Source of the DNA: Thermanaeromonas sp. C210
Lineage (GTDB): Bacteria; Bacillota; DSM-521; Neomoorellales; Neomoorellaceae
Assembly (NCBI RefSeq): GCF_013167955.1
Contig: NZ_BLWF01000002.1
Location: 413,185-477,184 of the forward strand
Direction of reading: 5' to 3'
Length of the DNA stretch: 64,000 nucleotides
Part shown: positions 1-9,021 of the stretch, piece by piece
Numbering within the stretch: the stretch's first letter is position 1
Layout of the letters: each line of letters begins with the position of its first letter
Translations under genes and position numbers: made by a program
Notes under the pieces: model-generated
What the model saw: only the letters and a program-made list of their open reading frames with translations
Told to the model about the DNA's origin: nothing
The model's database searches: none

Positions 1-1
1 C

Positions 2-1177
2 CCCGTGGTAGCTGACTATATCCAGGACGGGATCCAGCGGGCCTACCAAGAAAACGGTGCTTGCGTCATCCTTGAGCTTAGCACGCCCGGCGGCCTTTAC
101 GCGACAACCCAGAAAATTGTAGAAAGCATATTGAACTCCCGGGTGCCCGTAGTGGTATATGTGTCCCCCGCAGGGGCCTGGGCGGGTTCCGCCGGCACTT
201 TTATTACCATAGCCGCCCATGTGGCCGCCATGGCGCCCGGCAGCCGTATCGGCGCCGCCCATCCGGTGGCCATGGACAACGACAGCGGGCTCTCGGATAC
301 CCAAAAGCAGAAAATGGCCCAGGATGCCGCCGCCTGGGTACGGAGTATTGCCCAATGGAGGGGGCGGGACCCCTCCCAGGCTGAACTGGCCGTTCTGGAA
401 AGCAAATCCTTTACCGACGGCGAGGCCATCCAGGCCAAGCTGGTGGACCTCCGGGCCTCCGACCGGGCCGAACTTTTGGCCCAGCTCCAGGGGCGGAAGG
501 TTAGCATGGTGGACGGCCGCGAGGTTGACCTGAATGTGGCCGGCCTCCCCGTGCGGGAAATACCAATGAGTTCAGTTCAACGGCTGCTGTTCGGGATAAG
601 CGACCCCAATATCGCTTACATCCTCATGAGCATCGGCACTATCGGGCTCTTGGCCGAACTATACAACCCCGGCGCCGTATTTCCGGGAGTTGCAGGCGGG
701 ATCAGCCTGGTTCTCGGCCTTTACGCCCTGGGCACCCTCAATGCCCAGTTGAGCGGTCTGGTCCTGCTCCTTCTGGGTCTGGGGCTCCTGGCAGCTGAAG
801 TTTTTGTGGTCAGCCACGGCCTCTTGGCGGCCGGAGGGCTGGTATCCTTCATATTGGGCTCCCTCATGCTTTTCAGCGGAGGACCCCCTGCCTTCCGCGT
901 GAGCCTGAGCCTCATACTTCTTACTGCCCTGACTATGGTAGGATTTGTGACCTTTCTTTTAGGTGCCGTAGTCAAAGCCCAGCGTCGCCCGGCGGTAACC
1001 GGAAAGGAAAGCCTGGCCGGTACGATAGGCGTGGCCTTGACGGATTTGAAACCCGAGGGCTTCCTGCTGGTAGAAGGAGAACGGTGGAAGGCCGAAAGTG
1101 AAGAGCCGATAGAAGCCGGCGAGAAGGTGAAGATTATCGGCGTAGAGGGGTTAAAACTAAAGGTAAAAAAGCTTTAA
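2..1177 (+). CDS. nfeD: NfeD-family membrane serine protease (5' partial)
   Basis: The reading frame is open to the left edge, so the N-terminus and any signal peptide are missing. The first ~200 residues are a ClpP/SppA-type protease fold: LSTPGG near residue 25 and WAGSAGTF near residue 60, the latter carrying the likely catalytic Ser. About four hydrophobic segments follow (residues ~205-330), then a C-terminal NfeD OB-type domain beginning near TGKESLAG. This is the long NfeD form, which in characterised archaeal members cleaves hydrophobic C-termini of slipins. The next gene is a slipin 22 bases downstream, the usual pairing. Function in membrane-microdomain maintenance is inferred from family and pairing. 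Confidence 0.9.
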   Translation, partial: PVVADYIQDGIQRAYQENGACVILELSTPGGLYATTQKIVESILNSRVPVVVYVSPAGAWAGSAGTFITIAAHVAAMAPGSRIGAAHPVAMDNDSGLSDTQKQKMAQDAAAWVRSIAQWRGRDPSQAELAVLESKSFTDGEAIQAKLVDLRASDRAELLAQLQGRKVSMVDGREVDLNVAGLPVREIPMSSVQRLLFGISDPNIAYILMSIGTIGLLAELYNPGAVFPGVAGGISLVLGLYALGTLNAQLSGLVLLLLGLGLLAAEVFVVSHGLLAAGGLVSFILGSLMLFSGGPPAFRVSLSLILLTALTMVGFVTFLLGAVVKAQRRPAVTGKESLAGTIGVALTDLKPEGFLLVEGERWKAESEEPIEAGEKVKIIGVEGLKLKVKKL

Positions 1178-1199
1178 CGAAAGGAGAGGTGTCACCAGC

Positions 1200-1952
1200 G
1201 TGGAGAATCTCATCACCCTTATAGCCCTGGTAGTAGTAATTGCCAGCATCCTTTCCTCGGCTATACGGGTCGTCCAGGAGTACGAGCGCGGCGTGATCTT
1301 CCGCCTCGGGCGCTATGTAGGAGTAAGGGGACCCGGCCTGTTTTTCCTGATACCCTTCATCGAGCGCATGCAGAAGGTCGACCTGCGGGTAGTAACCATG
1401 GACGTTCCCACCCAGGAGGCCATTACCAAGGATAATGTTACCGTAAAGGTTAATGCCGTGGTTTACTTCCGGGTCGTAGACCCTGCCAACGCGGTCATTA
1501 GAGTTGTAAACCACATAACGGCCACTTCCCAGCTGGCCCAGACCACCCTGCGCAGCGTCCTCGGTCAGTCGGATCTCGATGAGCTCCTCTCCCAACGGGA
1601 ACAGATCAACCAGCGGCTCCAGCAGATTATTGATGAGGGCACCGAGCCCTGGGGAGTTAAGGTGACCCAGGTGGAAATCAGGGATGTGGAGCTGCCCCAG
1701 ACCATGCAGAGGGCTATGGCCGCCCAGGCCGAAGCCGAGCGCGATCGGCGGGCCAAGATCATCCATGCCGACGGTGAATATCAGGCGGCCGAAAAGCTCG
1801 CCCAAGCGGCCCGGATCATCTCTTCCGAGCCCGCTTCCCTCCAGCTGCGCTACCTGCAAACCCTCACCGAAATTGCCTCGGACAAGAGCAATATTATAGT
1901 GTTTCCCGTTCCCGTGGAGTTCTTCCAGCAACTATGGAACCGAGATAAATGA
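1200..1952 (+). CDS. Slipin / stomatin-like SPFH (band 7) protein
   Basis: A 250-residue protein with one N-terminal membrane segment (residues ~3-22) followed by an SPFH domain. The motifs [21 protein letters not shown] and [11 protein letters not shown] are diagnostic of slipins. A charged helical stretch with [14 protein letters not shown] near residues 180-195 is the usual oligomerisation region. The start is GTG at 1200, preceded by AAAGGAGAGG. It lies directly behind nfeD, its presumed protease partner, and is followed by a strong terminator, so the two genes probably form a transcription unit. It likely scaffolds membrane microdomains; this is family knowledge rather than something visible in the sequence. 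Confidence 0.93.
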   Translation: MENLITLIALVVVIASILSSAIRVVQEYERGVIFRLGRYVGVRGPGLFFLIPFIERMQKVDLRVVTMDVPTQEAITKDNVTVKVNAVVYFRVVDPANAVIRVVNHITATSQLAQTTLRSVLGQSDLDELLSQREQINQRLQQIIDEGTEPWGVKVTQVEIRDVELPQTMQRAMAAQAEAERDRRAKIIHADGEYQAAEKLAQAARIISSEPASLQLRYLQTLTEIASDKSNIIVFPVPVEFFQQLWNRDK

Positions 1953-1969
1953 AGGGCCCCTCAACCCCC

Positions 1970-1999
1970 GCCCCCGGCCACAGGCCGGGGGCTTTGTCT
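1970..1999 (+). terminator. Intrinsic terminator after nfeD-slipin
   Basis: A 10-bp perfect stem (1970-1979 with 1983-1992, GCCCCCGGCC/GGCCGGGGGC) with a 3-base loop is followed by TTTGTCTTG. It lies 18 bases after the slipin stop and separates it from the rpsF promoter. Confidence 0.8.
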
Positions 2000-2023
2000 T
2001 GCCGCACAACGGAAAAGGAGCCC

Positions 2024-2052
2024 TTGTCTGCGGGGAGAGGGTATGCTATAAT
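2024..2052 (+). promoter_or_regulatory. Sigma-A promoter of the rpsF operon
   Basis: TTGTCT at 2024-2029 and TATAAT at 2047-2052 are 17 bases apart. The -10 box is extended by TGC directly upstream. It sits ~80 bases before rpsF and after a terminator, as expected for the main promoter of rpsF-ssb-rpsR. Confidence 0.75.
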
Positions 2053-2129
2053 ACACCGGAAAAATGCTTCCCTGCTCCACCCGGAGGGGTGGGGCCGATC
2101 CAGTCCACAGGGAGGAGGTGTGGTTAGGC

Positions 2130-2426
2130 ATGCGCAGTTACGAGGCCCTGTTTGTAATTAGACCCGACCTGGACGCCGAACAAACCCAGGCAGTGATAGA
2201 CAAATTCACCAACCTGATCACCGACAACGGAGGAGAAGTGGTCCAGGTAGACAAATGGGGCAAGAAGCGGTTGGCCTATGAGGTGCGGAAGTTCCGCGAG
2301 GGTTACTATGTCTTGCTGCAGTTTAAGGGGCCAGCAGCCGTTGCCCAGGAATTGGAACGGGTCTTTAAGATAACCGATGAGGTTATCCGCTACCTTATAA
2401 CCCGCCTAGAGGAAAAAGCGAGCTAG
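2130..2426 (+). CDS. rpsF: 30S ribosomal protein S6
   Basis: A 98-residue S6 protein. The N-terminus MRSYEALFVIRPDL and the internal KWGKKRLAYEV stretch are typical of the family, which binds 16S rRNA as a heterodimer with S18. The frame is open further upstream, but ATG at 2130 is chosen because GGAGGAGGTG lies 9 bases before it and it gives the canonical length. First gene of the conserved rpsF-ssb-rpsR operon, which explains co-supply of S6 and S18. Confidence 0.97.
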   Translation: MRSYEALFVIRPDLDAEQTQAVIDKFTNLITDNGGEVVQVDKWGKKRLAYEVRKFREGYYVLLQFKGPAAVAQELERVFKITDEVIRYLITRLEEKAS

Positions 2427-2486
2427 CCCCGGCCGGGACCGGCCTGCAGGGAGTAAGGATCTTTCTTACAAGGTGGGGATAGAGCT

Positions 2487-2909
2487 ATGTTAAACCGGGT
2501 GATACTCATCGGCCGCCTGGTGAGGGACCCAGAGCTGCGCTATACGCCCAGTGGGGTGCCGGTAGCCAATTTCACCCTGGCGGTGGACCGCCCCTACCTC
2601 AACCAGCAGGGCGAGCGGGGCACGGACTTTATTCGCATTGCCCTGTGGCGTAAGCTGGCAGAAACCTGTGCCAACCATCTGGGCAAAGGGCGGCTGGTAG
2701 CCGTGGAAGGGCGCCTGCAGGTAAGATCTTATGAGACCCCTGAGGGCCAGAGGCGTCAGGTCACCGAGGTGGTGGCCGAAGATGTGCGGTTCTTAGACTG
2801 GCCCAAAGACCGGACCACCGGTTCCGGCAATGAGGAGATGGGTGATTTCCCTGATCTGGGAGATCTGGGTACGGAAATCGAAATGGGGGACGACGAGCTT
2901 CCCTTTTAA
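2487..2909 (+). CDS. ssb: Single-stranded DNA-binding protein
   Basis: A 140-residue SSB with an N-terminal OB fold (residues ~1-105: [18 protein letters not shown], then [12 protein letters not shown]). A short acidic linker follows, ending in the tip DDELPF, the conserved peptide that docks repair and replication partners. AAGGTGGGGA lies upstream of ATG at 2487. Located between rpsF and rpsR as in most Firmicutes. Residues 105-140 are shorter than the glycine-rich linkers of enterobacterial SSB, which is normal for this lineage. Confidence 0.97.
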   Translation: MLNRVILIGRLVRDPELRYTPSGVPVANFTLAVDRPYLNQQGERGTDFIRIALWRKLAETCANHLGKGRLVAVEGRLQVRSYETPEGQRRQVTEVVAEDVRFLDWPKDRTTGSGNEEMGDFPDLGDLGTEIEMGDDELPF

Positions 2910-2931
2910 TTTAAAAGGAGAGTGAAGGAAT

Positions 2932-3159
2932 TTGGCGCGGGATCGGAAGCGCGGCCGGAAGCGCGTCTGCAGTTTCTGTGTAGATAAAATCGATTACATC
3001 GATTACAAAGATGTAAACCGCCTGCGTAAGTACATGAGCGAGCGGGGCAAGATTATACCCCGGAGGATTTCGGGTAACTGCGCCCGCCACCAGCGGCAGC
3101 TTACGAGGGCCATCAAGAGGGCGCGGATGGTGGCTCTGTTGCCCTTCACTGCAGAATAA
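2932..3159 (+). CDS. rpsR: 30S ribosomal protein S18
   Basis: A 75-residue basic protein with VCSFC near residues 12-16, [18 protein letters not shown] and the C-terminal [18 protein letters not shown], diagnostic of S18. The start codon is TTG at 2932, with AAAAGGAGAG 11-20 bases upstream; no ATG or GTG in the frame would keep the basic N-terminus. The CxxC pair suggests a zinc-binding form of S18. It forms a heterodimer with S6 on the 30S platform. Confidence 0.96.
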   Translation: MARDRKRGRKRVCSFCVDKIDYIDYKDVNRLRKYMSERGKIIPRRISGNCARHQRQLTRAIKRARMVALLPFTAE

Positions 3160-3370
3160 AGGGTCCTGAAAGGATTAGCCGTTAGGGTGCTTCCGGGGGG
3201 GAACGAGCCCACCGCGCAATACGCCCGGCCCGCCGGGGACGGGCTCCCCGCCCGGTGAGTCCTCCGGAGGGCACCGCAGTCACCATGGAGGGGGCCAGCC
3301 AAAAAGCTCCCTCTTTCATTATCCAAGGCTATCTAAAGATAAATCCCAGGTGGGAAGCGAGGAGATGGCA

Positions 3371-4351
3371 GTGAGCCAGCGGGAAAGTACTACGGCCCTG
3401 GCCGAAGGAGCCTTGATGGCCGCCCTTGCGGCCGGGCTGGCTCTGGTGGGCCTTTTCTTGCCCCCCTTACAGCTCTTCACTAACCTGATCTGGACGCTTC
3501 CCATCACCGTCCTCATAGTGCGCCGGGACTTGCGTACGGGAATCATGGCCGCCTTCGTTGCCGGGCTGCTGGTGGGGCTGCTGGGAGGGGTGCCGCGGGC
3601 TTTCTTGCTTTTTACCCAATTTGCGGCCGTCGGCCTCCTGTACGGTTACCTTTTTAAACAGGGAACGGCTCCCGGGCGTATGGTGTTGGCCGGTACCCTG
3701 GTAGCCTTAATATCCCTCCTCTGTTCCCTGGGGTTCTCCTTTTATTTGGCCGGCTGGTCCCCCGCCCGGCTGGCGGCCGACCTCGAACAGATGCCGGAGC
3801 ATGTCCTGGAAATGTATCGGCGGTCGGGGGTATTGGAGCAAATGGCCCGGGAAGGAGTGACGCCGGAGGAGCTCCACGGCTACCTGGAGAACATGGTGGA
3901 CTATCTAAAGCGCCTCTTGCCAGCCATACTGGCCACCGTGGCGCTGTTCACGGCCTTTATCAATTATCTGGTAGCCGAAACTGTCCTGCGAAGGCTAAGC
4001 CTTACCGAGCAGAGGCTGCCGCCCTTTCGTCACTGGCAGCTCCCCTGGTACACCCTCTGGGGGGTTATCGCCGGTCTGGGTCTGAGCCTGCTGGGGGACT
4101 ACGAGGAAGTGACCTGGCTCAAAACCCTGGGTCTCAACATTCTTTACCTCTATCTCCCCCTGGTTTTGGGCAACGGCCTGGCCGTCGTCAGCTTTTTCGC
4201 CCACCGTTTCAGGTGGTCGTGGTTCCTCAAGGCGGCCTTCCTTATGATCTTTTTAATCAATATACCCCTCGGCCTCCTGGTGGTACTGGGCCTGGGGCTC
4301 TTCGATCCCTTCTTGGGGTGGCGCAAGCCCCGGGAGGCGGGAAGCCCTTGA
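3371..4351 (+). CDS. DUF2232 (YybS-type) integral membrane protein
   Basis: About 326 residues with roughly eight hydrophobic segments. N-terminal helices (LMAALAAGLALVGLFLPP, TGIMAAFVAGLLVGLLGG) and C-terminal ones (YTLWGVIAGLGLSLLG, AAFLMIFLINIPLGLLVVLG) flank a soluble loop around residues 130-190. Its place between rpsR and rplI is the usual one for yybS (DUF2232), a family of unknown function. GTG at 3371 is preferred because GAGGAG lies 6 bases upstream; GTG 3350 and ATG 3365 are alternatives in frame. A substrate-binding-subunit-like transporter role has been suggested for related folds, but nothing in the sequence fixes a substrate. Confidence 0.85.
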   Translation: MSQRESTTALAEGALMAALAAGLALVGLFLPPLQLFTNLIWTLPITVLIVRRDLRTGIMAAFVAGLLVGLLGGVPRAFLLFTQFAAVGLLYGYLFKQGTAPGRMVLAGTLVALISLLCSLGFSFYLAGWSPARLAADLEQMPEHVLEMYRRSGVLEQMAREGVTPEELHGYLENMVDYLKRLLPAILATVALFTAFINYLVAETVLRRLSLTEQRLPPFRHWQLPWYTLWGVIAGLGLSLLGDYEEVTWLKTLGLNILYLYLPLVLGNGLAVVSFFAHRFRWSWFLKAAFLMIFLINIPLGLLVVLGLGLFDPFLGWRKPREAGSP

Positions 4352-4398
4352 GGCGGGATCGGCAATTACTATTTCTATAATTAAGGGGGTAAGACCCG

Positions 4399-4851
4399 GT
4401 GAAGGTTATTTTGACCACCGACGTACCCAAGCTAGGCGCCAAGGGAAGCGTAGTAGAAGTTTCCGACGGTTATGCTCGTAATTACCTCTTTCCCCGCCAG
4501 CTGGCGGTTCCGGCTACCAAGGGCCGCTTGGAGGAACTTTCCCGAGTTAAGGCCCAGGAGGAGATAAAAAGGCAGAAAGAAAGGGAAGAAGCCCAGAGGG
4601 TGGCCCGTCAGCTGGAGGGGAGTACGGTCACGGTAACGGCCCGGGCTGGAGAAGGGGGCAAGCTTTTTGGTTCGGTTACCAATAAAGAAATAGCCCTGGA
4701 GATAGAAAACACCTTTCATATCAAGGTGGATAGGCGTAAAATTGAACTGGAGGAGCCCATCAGAATGCTGGGTTCCTATCCGGTGGTACTGCGCCTGCAT
4801 CCCGAGGTGCAGGCCAAAGTACTGGTACAGGTAGTGGCAGAAAGGAGTTAA
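4399..4851 (+). CDS. rplI: 50S ribosomal protein L9
   Basis: 150 residues with the diagnostic N-terminal L9 domain MKVILTTDVPKLGAKGSVV followed by DGYARNYLFPRQLA. Then comes the long connecting helix (residues ~45-75, rich in K, E, Q and R) and the C-terminal rRNA-binding domain with GKLFGSVTNKEIA. GTG start at 4399 after AAGGGGGTAAGA. It is followed after only 6 bases by lonC, whose Shine-Dalgarno AAGGAG lies inside the last codons of rplI, so the two are translationally close. Confidence 0.97.
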   Translation: MKVILTTDVPKLGAKGSVVEVSDGYARNYLFPRQLAVPATKGRLEELSRVKAQEEIKRQKEREEAQRVARQLEGSTVTVTARAGEGGKLFGSVTNKEIALEIENTFHIKVDRRKIELEEPIRMLGSYPVVLRLHPEVQAKVLVQVVAERS

Positions 4852-4857
4852 GACCCA

Positions 4858-6756
4858 ATGCCCCGGAGAGCTAAAGTAGCTCTTTTTAAAGATGAAGGCG
4901 ATTTTCTATCCCGGCAGGTCAGCGCCCTGTACGGTATTCTGGCCGATATTTACGGAACGGATAAGCTGGTGCTCAAGGCCAGCAAGCTGGAGGCGCTGGA
5001 TTATCTCCAATCGGATAAACTCTCGGAGCGGGTTCTGGCCCTCCAGAAGCTGGTTTACGAAGACCCCACCATCGATACGGCGCCTCCCTTGGAGGCCATC
5101 CCCCAAATCCTAAACGAAATCCAGGAAGAGCTGGCGGATTTCATAGCCCGCCGGTCGGTGGAAGACAACCTGGAACGCCGGGTGGCCGAAAGGATGCAGG
5201 AGCGCCACGAGGAATACCTGCAGGAAATCCGTATGCAGATCCTGCGGGAAAACGCAGGGCCGGAAAATGCCCACACCCTTAAGAAACTGGCAATTCTGGA
5301 AAAGATGGAACAGACCAGGCTGGCCCGCTCGGCCATGGAAGTCTTAAGGCCCCAAAGCCTGGAGGAGATTGTGGGCCAGGAGCGGGCCGTGCGGTCCCTC
5401 CTGGCCAAACTGGTATCCCCCTTTCCCCAGCATATCCTAATTTACGGGCCTCCTGGAGTGGGCAAGACGACGGCCGCCCGGCTGGCCCTGGAGGAAGCCA
5501 AGAAGATCAAAGGCTCGCCCTTTAAGGCCGATGCCCCCTTCATCGAGGTCAACGGCGCCACCCTGCGCTGGGATCCCCGGGAGGTAACCAACCCTCTTTT
5601 GGGCTCGGTCCACGACCCCATCTATCAGGGGGCCCGGCGGGATCTGGCCGAGAGCGGCGTGCCGGAGCCGAAGCTGGGACTGGTAACCGAAGCCCATGGG
5701 GGGGTCCTGTTCATAGACGAGATAGGCGAAATGGACCCCCTTTTGCTGAACAAGCTCCTTAAGGTTCTGGAGGACAAGCGGGTAACCTTCGATTCCTCTT
5801 ATTACGATCCGGCCGATGAAAACGTGCCCCAATATATAAGAAAGCTCTTCGAGGAAGGGGCGCCGGCGGATTTCGTCCTCATCGGGGCCACGACCTGCGA
5901 TCCCGAGGAGCTGAGCCCCGCCCTGCGCTCGCGGTGTGCCGAAGTATATTTCGAGCCCCTAACCCCGGCGCAGATCGAAACCATCGTGCGGGAGGCGGCC
6001 GCCAGGCTGGGGGTAAAGCTGGAGCCCGCGGTTCCCTCCCTCATTGCCGAATACACCATAGAAGGCCGGAAGGCCGTTAGCCTCCTGGCCGATGCGTACG
6101 GTCTGGCCCTCTACCAGCAGTATCAAAAGAGGGGCCGGCGCCGCCGGCTCATTACCGTGCAGCATATCCTGGAGGTCGCCCAGACGGCCCGCCTGACCCC
6201 CTTCATCACCGCCAGGGCCCAGGATGAGCCGGAGATCGGCCGAGTTTTCGGCCTGGCCGTGGCCGGTTTTGTGGGTTCGGTGCTGGAGGTAGAGGCCGTA
6301 GCCTTCCCGGCCCGGGAGCCGGGCAAGGGCAATATCCGCTTTAATGAGACTGCCGGGAGTATGGCCCGGGACTCGGTGTTCAATGCGGCCGCCGTCTTTC
6401 GCTTGCTCACCGGGGAAGACCTGAGCGACTACGACGTCCACGTGAACGTGGTCGGCGGGGGTAACATCGACGGTCCTTCGGCAGGGTTGGCCGTGTGTGC
6501 GGCCATCATCAGCGCCATCCAGGGCCGTGCGGTACGGCAGGATGTGGCCGTAACCGGCGAAATCTCCATCCAGGGTAAAGTAAAACCCGTAGGGGGAATT
6601 GTGGAAAAAATTTACGGTGCCCGTCAGGCCGGCATGCGTTATGTTATTCTTCCCGAGGCCAATGCCGCCGAGGTTCCGGGGGATCTGCCGGGCATCCAAG
6701 TGATACCGGTAGCCACCGTAGCCCAGGCTTTGGAACATTTGTTGGTGAAAGAATAG
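4858..6756 (+). CDS. lonC: LonC-type ATP-dependent protease
   Basis: 632 residues. A helical N-terminal region rich in charged residues (1-150) is followed by an AAA+ module with Walker A GPPGVGKTT near residues 197-205 and Walker B VLFIDEIGEM. A C-terminal Lon protease domain carries the catalytic dyad Ser541 in GNIDGPSAGLAV and Lys584 in GGIVEKIYGA; their 43-residue spacing equals that of E. coli Lon (679/722). It lacks the classical N-terminal LON domain, which fits the LonC subfamily known from thermophiles. Some LonC proteins degrade unfolded protein without ATP, so ATPase dependence should not be assumed. Lies between rplI and dnaB, a conserved spot in thermophilic Firmicutes. Confidence 0.9.
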   Translation: MPRRAKVALFKDEGDFLSRQVSALYGILADIYGTDKLVLKASKLEALDYLQSDKLSERVLALQKLVYEDPTIDTAPPLEAIPQILNEIQEELADFIARRSVEDNLERRVAERMQERHEEYLQEIRMQILRENAGPENAHTLKKLAILEKMEQTRLARSAMEVLRPQSLEEIVGQERAVRSLLAKLVSPFPQHILIYGPPGVGKTTAARLALEEAKKIKGSPFKADAPFIEVNGATLRWDPREVTNPLLGSVHDPIYQGARRDLAESGVPEPKLGLVTEAHGGVLFIDEIGEMDPLLLNKLLKVLEDKRVTFDSSYYDPADENVPQYIRKLFEEGAPADFVLIGATTCDPEELSPALRSRCAEVYFEPLTPAQIETIVREAAARLGVKLEPAVPSLIAEYTIEGRKAVSLLADAYGLALYQQYQKRGRRRRLITVQHILEVAQTARLTPFITARAQDEPEIGRVFGLAVAGFVGSVLEVEAVAFPAREPGKGNIRFNETAGSMARDSVFNAAAVFRLLTGEDLSDYDVHVNVVGGGNIDGPSAGLAVCAAIISAIQGRAVRQDVAVTGEISIQGKVKPVGGIVEKIYGARQAGMRYVILPEANAAEVPGDLPGIQVIPVATVAQALEHLLVKE

Positions 6757-6770
6757 GGGCGGTGAAGTCT

Positions 6771-8105
6771 ATGCAGGAGCTTGCGGAGCGGCTCCCCCCC
6801 CACAGTCTGGAGGCGGAGCAATCCGTCCTGGGCGCCATTCTCCTCGACCGGGAGGCTCTGCTCACGGCTGCCGAAATCCTCCGGATGGAGGACTTCTACC
6901 GCGAAGCTCACCGCGTCATTTACCGGACCATCCTGGACCTGGAATCCAGGGGCGAAGTGGTCGACCTCTTAACGGTAACCGAGGAATTGAAGCGCAGGGG
7001 TGAGCTGGAGGCCGTGGGAGGGGCCTCCTACCTTGCCCAGCTTACCACGGTAGTTCCCAGTGTAGCCAATGCCGGCCACTACGCCCGCATTGTCTCCCAG
7101 AAGGCCGCCCTCCGGCAGCTAATCCAGGCGGCTACCCGTATCGCCGAAAGGGCTTATGAGGAGGAGGGGGAAGTCGGGGAAATCGTGGATGAAGCCGAAA
7201 GGCTTATCCTGGAGGTGGCCGCCGGCCGGTACCGGGACGGTTTTGTAAACATCAAGCAGGTCCTCCTCCAAACCTTTGAACACCTGGAGCGGCTGGCCTC
7301 CCACAAAGGAGAGGTTACCGGTCTACCCACCTTTACGGATTTAGACCGACTACTCTCCGGCCTGCAGCCCTCCGACCTCATCATTTGCGCGGCCCGGCCG
7401 GGCATGGGCAAGACCTCCTTCTGCCTTAATATTGCCCAGAAGGTGGCCCTCCAGCAGAAGGTGCCGGTGGCCATCTTTAGCCTGGAGATGTCCAAGGACC
7501 AGGTGGTGCAGCGGATGCTGGCCGCCGAAGCCATGGTAGAACAGCACCGCCTCCGCACCGGCTTCCTGAAGGAAGAGGATTGGGCCCGCCTGGTGAACGC
7601 GGCCAGCCTCCTTGCGGAGGCGCCCATTTACATAGACGACACGCCGGCCATCACGGCCATGGAAGTCCGGGCCAAGGCCCGCCGGTTGCAGGCCGAATGC
7701 GGGTTGGGGCTGGTAGTCATCGATTACCTCCAGCTCATGCAGGCCCACCGCCGGGTGGACAGCCGCCAGCAGGAAATCGCCCTCATCTCCCGGGCCCTCA
7801 AAGCCCTGGCCCGGGAACTGAACGTGCCGGTCCTGGTATTATCCCAGCTGAACCGCGGCGTGGAGCAGCGGCAGGACAAGCGGCCGGTTATGGCCGATCT
7901 TTTGGAGAGCGGGGCCATTGAAGCCGACGCCGATGTGATCATTTTCCTCTACCGCCCCCAGTACTACGACCCCGATACTGACAAGAAGGGTATTGCCGAA
8001 GTCATCGTGGCCAAGCATCGCAACGGCCCCGTGGGAACCGTGGAAATGGCCTTCCTGCCCGAATTTACCAAGTTTGTGGACCTGGCCCCCGAGCCGGAGC
8101 CTTAA
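6771..8105 (+). CDS. dnaB: Replicative DNA helicase DnaB
   Basis: 444 residues. The N-terminal helical domain begins PHSLEAEQSVLGAILLD and binds primase. The RecA-type ATPase has ARPGMGKTS near residues 206-214, Walker B-like LVVIDYLQLM, and the arginine-finger region near KHRNGPVG. Hexameric 5'-3' helicase of the replisome. ATG at 6771 is preferred over GTG 6762 because GGGCGGTG lies 7 bases upstream. The name follows E. coli; in Bacillus the same gene is dnaC. Ends the rpsF-rplI-dnaB block, which is commonly close to the replication origin. No insertion or intein is present. Confidence 0.96.
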   Translation: MQELAERLPPHSLEAEQSVLGAILLDREALLTAAEILRMEDFYREAHRVIYRTILDLESRGEVVDLLTVTEELKRRGELEAVGGASYLAQLTTVVPSVANAGHYARIVSQKAALRQLIQAATRIAERAYEEEGEVGEIVDEAERLILEVAAGRYRDGFVNIKQVLLQTFEHLERLASHKGEVTGLPTFTDLDRLLSGLQPSDLIICAARPGMGKTSFCLNIAQKVALQQKVPVAIFSLEMSKDQVVQRMLAAEAMVEQHRLRTGFLKEEDWARLVNAASLLAEAPIYIDDTPAITAMEVRAKARRLQAECGLGLVVIDYLQLMQAHRRVDSRQQEIALISRALKALARELNVPVLVLSQLNRGVEQRQDKRPVMADLLESGAIEADADVIIFLYRPQYYDPDTDKKGIAEVIVAKHRNGPVGTVEMAFLPEFTKFVDLAPEPEP

Positions 8106-8283
8106 GGAAGGCGGAACCGGCCCTGCTTCCCCGGCTCCCGAAGCCCTGACAGGATGGGGCCTCTGCCTTGGACCCAAGGCTTAAAAGTTGGAATAACTCG
8201 GCAGGATCTTCCGCGGACGTGGCGAATAAATATATCACCTCTGCATACTAATAATAACTATTACTAACAAGGAGAGGAAGGGC

Positions 8284-9006
8284 ATGGGCGACGCCATCTT
8301 TTTGCAGAAATCGGGGATTTTAGGGGTGGGCATTGTAGCGCAATGTGGGTTCCTTACCCCCCAACAGCTCATGGGCCTGGCCCGGCTGGCCCAGGAGCTG
8401 GAATGTAAAGCCTGCAAACTAACCACCCGGCAGACGTTGATTTTCCTTATTCCCGAGGAAAAACTCCCGGTCCTGCGGGAAGGGGTGGAAAGCCTGGGTC
8501 TTAGGGTAGGTGTTTTCGGCGAAACAGTGCGGAACGTCAAGGCCTGTGCAGGCAGCTCTGAGCTGTGCCAGCGCTCCCTCTCCGACGTTTTTGCGTTGGC
8601 CGGCATTCTGCAGGATCGGTTTATGAATCGCCCGGTGCCCAACGATTTTAAGATTTCGGTAGCCGGCTGCCACCGAGGTTGCACCGAGCCCTTCTGCGCC
8701 GACTTCGGGGTGGTGGCTACCGGGGAAGATTCCTTCAGTATCTACATAGGCGGCCGGGGGGCCAGCCGGAAACCCATCCACGGCCGGCTGCTGGCGGAGA
8801 AGGTAAATGGAGAAGGGGTTCTGGCCATCCTGGAACATGTTCTCGTCCGTTACAACGAACTGGCCCAGCCCAAGGAAAGGCTCTGCCACACCATCCAGCG
8901 AGCGGGGTGGGAACCCTTCGAGCCACCGGCCGACATGCTGGCTTCGTTCCAGCCGCAAGAAGAAGAGAGCGACTTTCTCCACTTCTTAAACCAAACTACG
9001 CGGTAA
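8284..9006 (+). CDS. Small nitrite/sulfite-reductase-like siroheme [4Fe-4S] protein
   Basis: 240 residues. An N-terminal ferredoxin-like half-domain (residues ~1-75) is followed by a segment like the siroheme/[4Fe-4S] domain of sulfite and nitrite reductases. The cluster Cys are in CAGSSELC and CHRGC, with an additional Cys in TEPFC. The first pair is spaced CX6C rather than the usual CX5C. The length is under half that of a full two-repeat assimilatory enzyme, as in small archaeal and clostridial siroheme proteins. ATG at 8284 follows AAGGAGAGGAAGGGC. A Cys-rich gene follows after 15 bases. The physiological substrate cannot be told from sequence. Confidence 0.75.
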   Translation: MGDAIFLQKSGILGVGIVAQCGFLTPQQLMGLARLAQELECKACKLTTRQTLIFLIPEEKLPVLREGVESLGLRVGVFGETVRNVKACAGSSELCQRSLSDVFALAGILQDRFMNRPVPNDFKISVAGCHRGCTEPFCADFGVVATGEDSFSIYIGGRGASRKPIHGRLLAEKVNGEGVLAILEHVLVRYNELAQPKERLCHTIQRAGWEPFEPPADMLASFQPQEEESDFLHFLNQTTR

Positions 9007-9021
9007 AGGCGGTGAACACCT

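Noticed and set aside
1134-1931. 265-codon minus-strand frame opposite the slipin gene
   Set aside because: It is the antisense shadow of a well-supported SPFH gene; the translation has no recognisable domain and no Shine-Dalgarno site.
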